DNA from: Candidatus Parcubacteria bacterium
GTDB lineage: Bacteria; Patescibacteriota; Patescibacteriia; UBA1558; GWA2-36-10
DNA length: 13,416 bases
Assembly: GCA_003599205.1 (NCBI GenBank)
Contig: QZJA01000032.1
Span: 1-13,416, forward strand
Reading direction: 5' to 3'
The position numbers and the translations under genes were made by a program. This document shows, in pieces, positions 6,107-13,410 of this stretch. The stretch's first letter is position 1; every line of letters begins with the position of its first letter. The notes beneath the pieces were generated by a model that was not told the DNA's origin, made no database searches, and worked only from the letters and a program-made list of their open reading frames with translations.

Positions 6107-7873
6107 ATGTCAAAAGCAGAAAAATTAGAAAAAATAAGGCATTCACTCTCACACATCATGGCTACGGCTGTGCTCAAAAAATTCCCTGATGCCAAACTCG
6201 GAATCGGTCCAACTATAGACAACGGTTTTTATTATGATTTTCTTTTACCTGAAAAATTATCTGATACTGATTTACCGGAAATAGAAGAAGAAATGAAAAA
6301 AATAATTGCTGAAAATATAGAATTTAAAAAATCTATTGCCGGACGTGATGAAGCACTAAAGAAAGTCGGTCAACAAAATTTTAAAATAGAACTTATAAAT
6401 GATCTGCCAGAAAATGAAGAAATTAGTTTTTACCAATCCGGATCTTTTACTGACCTCTGTGCTGGCCCGCATGTAGCCAATAGTAAAGAAATAAATGCCG
6501 CTGCTTTTAAACTAACACATTTAGCTGGGGCCTATTGGCGTGGAGACGAAAAAAACCAAATGCTAACTCGTATCTATGGAGTGGCTTTTGACAGCCCCAA
6601 AGAACTTCGTCAACACCTAGAAATGCTTGAAGAAGCCAAAAAAAGAGACCACCGAAAACTGGGCAAAGAGTTAGATTTGTTTATCTTCTCCGATATAATT
6701 GGCAAAGGACTACCTCTCTGGACAGTCAAAGGAGCGACTATCAGACGAGAACTAGAAAGATTTATAGTTGATGAAGAAATTAAACGCGATTATCATCATG
6801 TTTATACTCCTGACGTCGCCAAAGTTGATCTATACAAAAAATCTGGACACTATCCCTATTATAAAGATTCTATGTATGCTCCCATCAAGATTGATGATGA
6901 AGAGTTTATGCTTAGACCAATGACTTGTCCACATCATTTTGAATTATATTCCAGCAAGCCGAGAAGTTATCGCGAACTACCGATGCGTATTGCTGAACTG
7001 GCCAAACTATATCGCTATGAGCAGTCAGGTGAATTGACCGGACTAATCAGAGTCAGAAGTTTTTGTCTGGCAGATGCTCATATTATCTGTGCCGACCTCG
7101 AACAAGCCAAGCAAGAAGTAAAAGGAGCTTTGGATTTGATCGAATATGTAGCCAACACTTTTGGCTTAAAATTTGGTAAGGATTTTACCTATCGCCTATC
7201 TTTGGGCAATCGCCAAGATGACAAAAAATATTACAAAAATGACCAAGCTTGGGATCAAGCTGAAGATGTCTTGAGGCAGGTGCTCAAAGAAATCAAACGT
7301 GATTTTGTGGAAATGCCTGATGAGGCTTCATTTTACGGACCAAAAATTGATATCCAAATGAAAAATGTCATCGGTAAAGAAGATACTGCCTTTACTGTAC
7401 AATATGATTTTGTCATGCCGGAAAGATTCAACTTGGTTTATACCGACAAAAACGGCGGAGAAAAAAAAGCGATTGTAATACACCGATCATCTGTCGGCGC
7501 TCTAGAACGAGTCATTGCTTTCTTGATTGAACATTATGCCGGCAACTTCCCACTCTGGCTCTCACCTATTCAGATAAAAATAATCAGCGTCGGTGAAACT
7601 CATATAGAATTTTGCCGCGAGCTAAGCAAAGAACTCAAAGAAAATAAGATTAGAGTTGAGGTGGATGATTCATCGGAAACTGTCGGCAATAAAATCCGTA
7701 AAGCTAGCCAAGAAAAAATCCCCTACACTTTAGTGATTGGTGATAAAGAGATGGGCTCAGACAAATTAGCCGTCAGAATCCGTGGGCAAAAGGATTTATT
7801 AAATATCGACAAAATAAAATTCATCGAACAACTAAAAACAAAAATCAAAAATCGTAGTGTGGAACTTGAATAA
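6107..7873 (+). CDS. thrS: Threonyl-tRNA synthetase lacking the TGS domain
   Basis: Charges tRNA(Thr) with threonine in the cytoplasm. The protein is 588 residues; E. coli ThrRS has 642. It starts directly in the editing domain, whose zinc or catalytic residues are all present: H12 and H16 in HSLSH, C118 and H122 in CAGPH. The class II catalytic core (about 180-490) carries motif 2 (RYEQSGE near 303-309), the active-site zinc ligands C274, H325 and H459, and motif 3 in HRSSVGALERV. The anticodon-binding domain spans about 495-588 (IKIISVGETHIEFCRELSKE). The N-terminal TGS domain is absent. The ATG lies 14 bases after the leader terminator and no coding sequence precedes it, so this is a true absence and not a wrong start. 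It is the first gene of the probable thrS-guaB-miaBA operon under the T-box. Confidence 0.97.
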   Translation: MSKAEKLEKIRHSLSHIMATAVLKKFPDAKLGIGPTIDNGFYYDFLLPEKLSDTDLPEIEEEMKKIIAENIEFKKSIAGRDEALKKVGQQNFKIELINDLPENEEISFYQSGSFTDLCAGPHVANSKEINAAAFKLTHLAGAYWRGDEKNQMLTRIYGVAFDSPKELRQHLEMLEEAKKRDHRKLGKELDLFIFSDIIGKGLPLWTVKGATIRRELERFIVDEEIKRDYHHVYTPDVAKVDLYKKSGHYPYYKDSMYAPIKIDDEEFMLRPMTCPHHFELYSSKPRSYRELPMRIAELAKLYRYEQSGELTGLIRVRSFCLADAHIICADLEQAKQEVKGALDLIEYVANTFGLKFGKDFTYRLSLGNRQDDKKYYKNDQAWDQAEDVLRQVLKEIKRDFVEMPDEASFYGPKIDIQMKNVIGKEDTAFTVQYDFVMPERFNLVYTDKNGGEKKAIVIHRSSVGALERVIAFLIEHYAGNFPLWLSPIQIKIISVGETHIEFCRELSKELKENKIRVEVDDSSETVGNKIRKASQEKIPYTLVIGDKEMGSDKLAVRIRGQKDLLNIDKIKFIEQLKTKIKNRSVELE

Positions 7874-7889
7874 TTAATTACCAAAAAAT

Positions 7890-9308
7890 ATGCAAATTCA
7901 TACCGCTCTAACTTACGATGATGTTTTGTTGGTGCCACAAAAATCAGACATCAAATCTCGTCAGGATGTCGATATCTCCAGTCAGCTAACCAAAAATATC
8001 AAACTAAAGACTCCCATTGTCAGTGCCAATATGGATACTGTCACCGAGAGCAAAATGGCCATTGCTATGGCTTTGGCTGGTGGCATCGGTTTTATCCACC
8101 GCTTTTGTAGTATAGAATATCAGGTCAAAGAAGTAGAAAGAGTCAAAAGAAAACAAAATATAGTAATTGACAATCCTTTTATAGTCTCCCCCAAAGACAC
8201 TCTCTTGGAAGTCAAAGAAAAAATCAAAGAATACAACTGTAAAAGTTTTTTGGTTACCAATGAAGATCAGGAGCTACTCGGCATTTTGACCAATCGCGAT
8301 AGCACTTTTGCCAAAAATGACGCTGTCTTAGTAGAAGAACTAATGACTCCAAAAAGCAAATTAATAACTGCTCCCTACGATATTAGCCCAGCTAGAGCCA
8401 GAGAGCTAATGGCCAACAATAAAATAGAAAAACTACCACTAGTAGACAACAATTTCAAAATCAAGGGGCTAATCACGGCCACTGATATTGCCAAAAATTA
8501 CAACAATGCTCATGCCAGCAAAGACAGCAAAGGAAGATTGATTGTCGGGGCAGCTGTCGGCGTACGTGGCGACTATATGGAAAGAGTAGACGCTCTAGTC
8601 AAAGCCGAAGCTGATGTAATTGTCGTCGATATTGCTCACGGACATTCAGATAATGCTATCTCTGCTATCCAAACTATAAAAACCAAATATCCTAATGTCG
8701 AAGTAGTCGGTGGCAATGTAGCCACTGCCAAAGGAGCTCTGGATTTGATAAAAGCCGGTGCTGACTGTATCAAAGTAGGCGTTGGTCCAGGATCAACCTG
8801 TATCACCAGAACTACTACTGGCTTTGGCGTGCCACAACTAACCGCTGTATTTAATGCCGCTAGAGTTTGTCTAAAATATAACATACCTTTGATCGCTGAT
8901 GGTGGTATCAAACAACCAGGCGATATGGTCAAAGCACTAGCTGCTGGAGCTAGTCTAGCTATGCTTGGTGGACAGCTATCCGGTACCAAAGAAACACCCG
9001 GACCAACTATCACCTATCACGGCCAACAATATAAAATATCACGTGGTATGGCCTCTCTAACAGCCGCACTATCTCGTCCTGATGCCAAAGAAAATATCAG
9101 CAACATTACTCCTGAGGGAGTAGAAGCTCGCGTCCCCTATCGCGGTCCAGTCAACAATATCTTGGGTCAATATATTGGTGGTCTAAGATCAGGCATGAGC
9201 TACGGCAACGCCCGCAATTTGAGCGAGCTGAGAGCTTCTGCTGAATTTGTCCGCATCACTAATGCCGGCATGAGAGAGTCTACTTCTCACGACAATATGG
9301 TTTTATAG
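7890..9308 (+). CDS. guaB: IMP dehydrogenase family protein with CBS domains (IMPDH or GMP reductase)
   Basis: Member of the IMPDH/GMPR family, enzymes at the IMP-GMP branch of purine metabolism. It has 472 residues (E. coli GuaB 488). The barrel begins with TYDDVLLVPQKSD. Two CBS domains lie at about 92-205, and the barrel resumes at GAAVGVRGD. The catalytic cysteine is C304 in GVGPGSTCITR, followed by TGFGVPQ, ADGGI at 337-341 and SGTKETPG near 364-371. PEGVEARVPYRG (408-419) and the C-terminus RESTSHD favour IMPDH. However, the stretch between RGMASL (385-390) and PEG (408) is short and lacks the Arg-Tyr pair of the mobile flap that IMPDHs use in catalysis, so GMP reductase activity is possible. 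The gene starts 16 bases after thrS and is probably cotranscribed. It has no Shine-Dalgarno. Confidence 0.88.
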   Translation: MQIHTALTYDDVLLVPQKSDIKSRQDVDISSQLTKNIKLKTPIVSANMDTVTESKMAIAMALAGGIGFIHRFCSIEYQVKEVERVKRKQNIVIDNPFIVSPKDTLLEVKEKIKEYNCKSFLVTNEDQELLGILTNRDSTFAKNDAVLVEELMTPKSKLITAPYDISPARARELMANNKIEKLPLVDNNFKIKGLITATDIAKNYNNAHASKDSKGRLIVGAAVGVRGDYMERVDALVKAEADVIVVDIAHGHSDNAISAIQTIKTKYPNVEVVGGNVATAKGALDLIKAGADCIKVGVGPGSTCITRTTTGFGVPQLTAVFNAARVCLKYNIPLIADGGIKQPGDMVKALAAGASLAMLGGQLSGTKETPGPTITYHGQQYKISRGMASLTAALSRPDAKENISNITPEGVEARVPYRGPVNNILGQYIGGLRSGMSYGNARNLSELRASAEFVRITNAGMRESTSHDNMVL

Positions 9309-9343
9309 ATATCCCGCCATCAAAAAATACTACCACAACTTCT

Positions 9344-11392
9344 ATGAAACAAAACACTAAAAACAAAAAATTTCATCTGATTATATTTGGTTGCCAAATG
9401 AATTATTCAGACGCTGAAAGATTGGCTAGCGTCCTTAAAGAATTGGGTTATCAGGAAACAAAAGACGAAAACCAAGCCGACCTTATCGGTATTATTGCTT
9501 GCTCAGTCAGACAGTCGGCTGTTGATCGTATCTACGGAAAATTACGCAATTGGCAACTGATCAAAGAAAAAAGACCACTAATCACTCTGCTATCCGGCTG
9601 TGTGCTAGAACGTGACCAAAAAAAACTGCGCGATAAATTCGATCTTTTTATTGATATAAAAAATTTACAAGGTCTAGCCGAAAATATAAAATCTCTGGCA
9701 CCAGAACAAAAAATGGCTCTGCCTGATTTTTTTGATATTTCTCCCAGCTACTACTCTCCGTATCGAGCTTATGTACCAATTATGACTGGTTGCAACAAAT
9801 TCTGCTCTTACTGTGCTGTGCCTTACACACGCGGTCGAGAAGTATCACGTCCCTCAAAATCAATCATTGAAGAAGTAAGCAATCTCTTAAAACAGGGCTA
9901 CAAAGAAATAGTGCTCTTGGGCCAAAACGTAAATAGTTATGGCAAAGACCGACAAAAATCTGGAGCAAAGGAATTGGATTTTCCTCAACTACTGGAAAAA
10001 GTAGATTCGCTAGCCGGACATTTTTGGCTGAAATTTTTGACTAGTCACCCTTATGATATGAACGATAAATTGATAAAGGCCATGAGTAACTGCAAAAATC
10101 TTAGTGATTATCTACATCTACCTGTACAATCAGGATCAAATAAAATACTCAAAAAAATGAACCGGCATTACACTGTGGCTCATTACAAAAAGTTGATCAA
10201 GAAAATAAGACTGGCCCTGCCCGATATTGCTATTTCCACTGATATTATAGTAGGTTTTTGCTCAGAAACCGACAAAGATTTCCAAGAAAATCTCAAATTA
10301 GCCAAAGAGCTCAAATACAATATGGCTTATCTATCCCAGTATTCAACTCGGGTTGGCACAGTAGCTGCTCGTCTCTACCAAGATGACGTGCCCAAAAAAA
10401 ACAAAAAAGAACGTTGGGAAAAACTGAACAAAATAATTGAACAGCAATCATTTGCTTTCAACCAAAAACTAATTGGACAAAAACGAGAAGTTTTGATCGA
10501 TATGGTCAAAAAAGATAAGCATGAATACATCAATATCGGTAAACTCTCCAACTACGTGGCCGTCCACATAAGAACCAAAAAGCCCCTAAAAATAGGCGAA
10601 TTTTATCCAGTCAAAATCAAAGAAGCCAAATTTTGGGGTGTCCAAGCAGAACTAAAAGCCAAAGACAAAATCATTGTGGTACTAGGCCCAACAGCTGCTG
10701 GCAAATCTGCTTTAGCTGTAAAACTGGCTCAAGAATTTAAAGGTGAAATAATTTCAGCTGATTCCAGACAAATATACAAAGGCTTAGATATTGCCAGCAA
10801 CAAAATTACCAAAAAAGAAATGGCCGGCATCCCCCATCACCTCTTGGATATCACCACGCCTGATAAAGAATATAATCTCTACCATTGGCAACAAGCGGCT
10901 TTTGCAACAATAGAAAAAATACTGGCCAAAAATAAAGTACCAATTATTGCCGGAGGTACTGGTCTTTATATTTCTTCTATCATCCAAAACTATGACCTCC
11001 ACCCTCAAGAGCCACAAATCAGAGACTGCCCCTATGACTTTATCATCTTTGGTCTATCCCCTGACCGAGCCAAGCTTTACCAAAAAATAAACCAAAGAGT
11101 AGAAAAAATGATTAGCGATGGTTCAGTAGCCGAAACAAAAAAAATATATAGGAAGTTTAAGAATAAAAAATTACCAGCCCTAACAGGAATAGGCTACCGA
11201 GAAATTATTGAATATCTTGACAACAAAATATCTATTGCCGAAGCTATTGATAAAATCAAACAAAACACTCGACACTATGCCAAGCGCCAAATGACCTGGT
11301 TTCGTCGCATGGAGCGCCAGGGAATAAAAATACACTGGAATCAAAGCTGGGCGCAAAGCAAAAAAATTATTAAACAATTTTTAGCAAAATAA
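9344..11392 (+). CDS. miaB: Fused MiaB-MiaA: tRNA A37 methylthiotransferase plus tRNA dimethylallyltransferase
   Basis: One 682-residue open frame joins both enzymes that make ms2i6A at tRNA position 37. Residues 1-440 are MiaB. The UPF0004 domain has C17, C53 and C86 for the auxiliary cluster; the radical SAM domain has C150, C154 and C157 in CNKFCSYC, then PYTRGRE; a TRAM domain follows at about 378-440. Residues 442-682 are MiaA, with P-loop GPTAAGKS at 448-455, D473 in ISADSRQIYKG, PHHLLD at 497-502, GGTGLY at 537-542, INQRVEKM, TGIGYREI and KRQMTWFRR. The linker (KAKDK) holds no ATG, so separate translation of MiaA is unlikely. The MiaA part is about 242 residues against about 315 in the family. 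The roughly 70 residues of the helical insertion domain, with the conserved IHPN...RALE region, are missing at about 551-562. The gene starts 35 bases after the guaB-family gene and is probably in the same operon. Confidence 0.95.
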   Translation: MKQNTKNKKFHLIIFGCQMNYSDAERLASVLKELGYQETKDENQADLIGIIACSVRQSAVDRIYGKLRNWQLIKEKRPLITLLSGCVLERDQKKLRDKFDLFIDIKNLQGLAENIKSLAPEQKMALPDFFDISPSYYSPYRAYVPIMTGCNKFCSYCAVPYTRGREVSRPSKSIIEEVSNLLKQGYKEIVLLGQNVNSYGKDRQKSGAKELDFPQLLEKVDSLAGHFWLKFLTSHPYDMNDKLIKAMSNCKNLSDYLHLPVQSGSNKILKKMNRHYTVAHYKKLIKKIRLALPDIAISTDIIVGFCSETDKDFQENLKLAKELKYNMAYLSQYSTRVGTVAARLYQDDVPKKNKKERWEKLNKIIEQQSFAFNQKLIGQKREVLIDMVKKDKHEYINIGKLSNYVAVHIRTKKPLKIGEFYPVKIKEAKFWGVQAELKAKDKIIVVLGPTAAGKSALAVKLAQEFKGEIISADSRQIYKGLDIASNKITKKEMAGIPHHLLDITTPDKEYNLYHWQQAAFATIEKILAKNKVPIIAGGTGLYISSIIQNYDLHPQEPQIRDCPYDFIIFGLSPDRAKLYQKINQRVEKMISDGSVAETKKIYRKFKNKKLPALTGIGYREIIEYLDNKISIAEAIDKIKQNTRHYAKRQMTWFRRMERQGIKIHWNQSWAQSKKIIKQFLAK

Positions 11393-11415
11393 AAACCCAG
11401 TTGCAACAACTGGGT
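11391..11415 (-). terminator. Terminator of the GC-rich minus-strand gene
   Basis: ACCCAGTTG (11395-11403) pairs with CAACTGGGT (11407-11415) around a three-base loop. On the minus strand it is followed by TTTTTATTTT. On the plus strand only AACATC follows, so it would stop miaB-miaA transcription poorly. Its left edge overlaps the miaB-miaA stop codon. Confidence 0.8.
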
Positions 11416-11420
11416 AACAT

Positions 11421-11759
11421 CTAGGCAGCCTGGCTGCCGAAATTGGGATAGCCGACGATCAGCTTGACGATCTCAGGATGAGTACAGGGAAAGTTCTCCG
11501 GATCAGGGCTCCAGGAGAAGCGCTCGGTCTTCCAGGGAGCGCCGGCGTGAGCGCAGGTGATGGTGATGATCCCCGTGATGGGGTCAACCTGGCTCTGCTC
11601 ACCAGAGCGAAGCAGTCGCAGACGAGCGTAGGTGCAATCCCTGCCTTCGACCTGAAGGCTCAGATCCGGCACATAATCGGCCAGAAACAAGCCCAGAAGC
11701 TCACGGAGCTTCTCACCGATAGCTGCCCCCACGAAAGTGGGCGCTTGCGGATAAGACAT
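11421..11759 (-). CDS. Unknown 112-residue protein from a GC-rich gene
   Basis: I do not recognise this protein. The chosen ATG at 11759 begins MSYPQAPTFVGAAIGEKLRE and has GGAGGT six bases upstream. A longer reading from 11804 would add 15 residues but swallow that ribosome binding site. The protein has no signal peptide or membrane segment. It contains an amphipathic helix near the start (IGEKLRELLGLFLADY), then a probable beta-rich middle with DPITGIITITCAHAGAPWKT, and aromatic and proline residues near the end (FSWSPDPENFPCTHPEIVKL). It has three cysteines. Codons mostly end in G or C (CTG, GCC, ATC, GAG), unlike the neighbours, and the codon choice looks like genuine coding. It has its own promoter, Shine-Dalgarno and terminator, so it stands as an independent unit, most likely acquired by transfer. 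Confidence 0.72.
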   Translation of the reverse strand: MSYPQAPTFVGAAIGEKLRELLGLFLADYVPDLSLQVEGRDCTYARLRLLRSGEQSQVDPITGIITITCAHAGAPWKTERFSWSPDPENFPCTHPEIVKLIVGYPNFGSQAA

Positions 11760-11765
11760 CAAACT

Positions 11766-11771
11766 ACCTCC
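11766..11771 (-). promoter_or_regulatory. Strong Shine-Dalgarno of the GC-rich gene
   Basis: GGAGGT on the minus strand, six bases before the ATG at 11759. It decides the start and is the only canonical Shine-Dalgarno before any gene in the window. Confidence 0.85.
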
Positions 11772-11815
11772 CGGTTTCAAGGACAGGCTAAGGGAAGGAA
11801 CCAAAGCTGTCTTAT

Positions 11816-11843
11816 TTATTACATAAGCTCATATTTTTGTCAA
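11816..11843 (-). promoter_or_regulatory. Promoter of the GC-rich gene
   Basis: On the minus strand, a perfect TTGACA (11843-11838) is followed after 16 bases by TAATAA (11821-11816), a weak -10. The start point would be near 11809, giving a leader of about 50 nt. The -35 box directly follows the T-tract of the gatB terminator. Confidence 0.55.
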
Positions 11844-11845
11844 AG

Positions 11846-11867
11846 AAAAACCCCTACTTTAGGGGTT
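11846..11867 (-). terminator. Terminator of gatB, probably bidirectional
   Basis: AACCCCTA (11849-11856) pairs with TAGGGGTT (11860-11867). On the minus strand TTTTTCTTT follows and the stem begins at the gatB stop codon. On the plus strand TTATTTTAATTTATTTTTT follows, so it could also stop transcripts reading out of miaB-miaA. Confidence 0.88.
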
Positions 11868-13375
11868 TATTTTAATTTATTTTTTAGTATTTCTTCAGCT
11901 TTTTGCGGATTGGCCTTGCCTTTGCTTTCCTTCATAAACTGACCAACTAAGAACTTCAAAACTGCTTCTTTGCCCGCTTTGTACTCTTCCACTTGGCTAG
12001 GATTAGTCATTATCACCTTGATAGCTAGATCATCCAAAGTAGAATCATCATCTATCTGTGCCAAATCAAGTCGCTCAGCAATATTACTCGGATCATCATC
12101 AGTGCCAGCAAACATTTCCTTAAGTATCCTCTGCCCAGCCGAACTGTTTATCTTTTTCTCATAAACCAGCTTGACCAGCTCCGCCATATTTTCCGCTGAT
12201 ATTTTGAGATCTTCCATTTTGAAATTGTTGCCCAGCAAACCAAACAGCTCACTAGTCAACCAAGCAAAAGCCGCCTTGGATAACTTGGCCTTTTCACTTT
12301 CCCAAAGTTCAGTTGCTCTATCAGTATCTGGGCCCACACCTTTGACCTCAAATAGCCAAGCACGCAAATCTGACATAATTTTTTCATAGTAGTCAGCCCA
12401 CTTCCTCTGGTACACCAAAACCCAAGCATCTTTGCCTTCTAAACCATACTCTTTGACAAAACGATCTTTCTTGGCCAAAGGTAATTCCGGTAACTGAGCA
12501 TTTATCTCCGTCAGTAATTTTTGATCTACAATCAATGGTGGCAAATCCGGCTCAGGAAAATAGCGATAGTCAGCTGAACCTTCTTTAGTGCGCTGAAGAA
12601 CCGTCTCGCCCTTGTCTTCATCCCAACCACGAGTAGATGTTGTCTTTGGTGCCTGACCTTCATCCCAAAGCTTGGCCTGTCTTTTTTCTTCAAACTCCAA
12701 AGCCTTTTCTACTGCTTTGAAAGAATTGAGATTTTTTATTTCTGTCTTAGGATAAAAATCATAATCACCTGAAGGGCGAAGCGAGATGTTAGCATCACAA
12801 CGCAAGTGCCCTTTTTCCATATCGGCGTCAGATACCCCCAAGTAACGGGCTATTAGCCTCAGCTGGATCAGAAATTCTTTGGCTTCAGCGGGACTCTTAA
12901 AATCTGGTTGAGTAACAATTTCTGCCAAAGGCGTACCACCACGATTAAAATCTACCAATGTCTTGCCATTCTGATGAATATTTTTGCCGGCATCTTCTTC
13001 CAAATGCAATCTTTCTATACCAATGCTCCAAGTCTGACCATTAGCTTCTATCACCAAATGCCCGTTTTGTGCCAAGGGCTCGTCAAATTGCGATATTTGA
13101 TAACCCTTAGGCAAATCCGGATAAAAATAATTCTTCCTATCAAATTTTGATTTTTTGTTTATCTTGAGATTGAGTGCTAGAGACATCATCAAAGCCTGCT
13201 TGATTGCTTCCTGATTGACTGTTGGCAAAGTACCGGGATGCCCCAGACAAATCGGACAGACCAAAGAATTCGGCAATTGATTGTCGGCATCATTGGAACA
13301 AGAGCAAAACATTTTACTCTTGGTTTTGAGTTGCAAGTGTATCTCTAACCCAATAATTGTTTCGTATTTTGCCAT
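11867..13375 (-). CDS. gatB: Aspartyl/glutamyl-tRNA(Asn/Gln) amidotransferase subunit B
   Basis: Subunit B of the GatCAB complex, which amidates Glu-tRNA(Gln) and/or Asp-tRNA(Asn) in organisms lacking the direct synthetase. GatB holds the kinase and tRNA-binding parts; GatA and GatC are not in the window. The protein has 502 residues, slightly longer than the usual 475 or so. It opens with the family signature YETIIGLEIHLQL, then the zinc-site cysteines C24, C26, C40 and C43 (FCSCS, CPICLGHPG), the GatB signature FDRKNYFYPDLPKGYQISQF, and DFNRGGTPLAEIV. The helical cradle and YqeY-like tail end with KGKANPQKAEEIL. The extra length seems to lie around the segment VKGVGPDTDRATELWESEKA. The start is fixed by family alignment. 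A promoter lies only six bases before the ATG. Confidence 0.97.
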   Translation of the reverse strand: MAKYETIIGLEIHLQLKTKSKMFCSCSNDADNQLPNSLVCPICLGHPGTLPTVNQEAIKQALMMSLALNLKINKKSKFDRKNYFYPDLPKGYQISQFDEPLAQNGHLVIEANGQTWSIGIERLHLEEDAGKNIHQNGKTLVDFNRGGTPLAEIVTQPDFKSPAEAKEFLIQLRLIARYLGVSDADMEKGHLRCDANISLRPSGDYDFYPKTEIKNLNSFKAVEKALEFEEKRQAKLWDEGQAPKTTSTRGWDEDKGETVLQRTKEGSADYRYFPEPDLPPLIVDQKLLTEINAQLPELPLAKKDRFVKEYGLEGKDAWVLVYQRKWADYYEKIMSDLRAWLFEVKGVGPDTDRATELWESEKAKLSKAAFAWLTSELFGLLGNNFKMEDLKISAENMAELVKLVYEKKINSSAGQRILKEMFAGTDDDPSNIAERLDLAQIDDDSTLDDLAIKVIMTNPSQVEEYKAGKEAVLKFLVGQFMKESKGKANPQKAEEILKNKLK

Positions 13376-13381
13376 AGATAC

Positions 13382-13410
13382 ATTATATCAATTCTTTCAC
13401 TTTTGCCCAA
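13382..13410 (-). promoter_or_regulatory. gatB promoter, implying a leaderless mRNA
   Basis: On the minus strand, TTGGGC (13410-13405), a 17-base spacer, and a perfect TATAAT (13387-13382). Only six bases separate the -10 box from the ATG at 13375, so the start point should coincide with the start codon. Confidence 0.65.

Larger units (their letters stand above)
11416..11810. other. GC-rich cassette, probably acquired
   Basis: Base composition jumps within this segment: 72 of 120 bases are G or C at 11461-11580, against 24 of 60 in thrS at 6661-6720. The rise begins close after the hairpin at 11415 and fades near 11810, just upstream of the 112-residue gene. It lies between the 3' ends of two converging housekeeping genes, a place where an insertion does little harm. 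I see no transposase, integrase, long terminal repeats or target-site duplication. Confidence 0.65.

Noticed and set aside
8636..9013. Antisense open frame of 125 codons within the guaB-family gene
   Set aside because: It is fully covered by the conserved catalytic barrel on the other strand and has no start signals.
10640..10680. Artificial joining of miaB and miaA by a sequence error
   Set aside because: The TRAM end and MiaA start meet in frame through a short lysine-rich linker. There is no leftover stop, Shine-Dalgarno or in-frame ATG start there. Read-level checking is still noted under the finding.
11760..11804. Upstream ATG (11804) as start of the GC-rich gene
   Set aside because: It would add 15 low-complexity residues and place the strong GGAGGT inside the coding region. 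The ATG at 11759 is ideally spaced.
11478..11942. Plus-strand open frame of 154 codons across the GC-rich cassette
   Set aside because: It has no ribosome binding site or promoter and runs through the cassette promoter and the gatB terminator into gatB antisense. The minus-strand frame has promoter, Shine-Dalgarno, coding-like codons and terminator.
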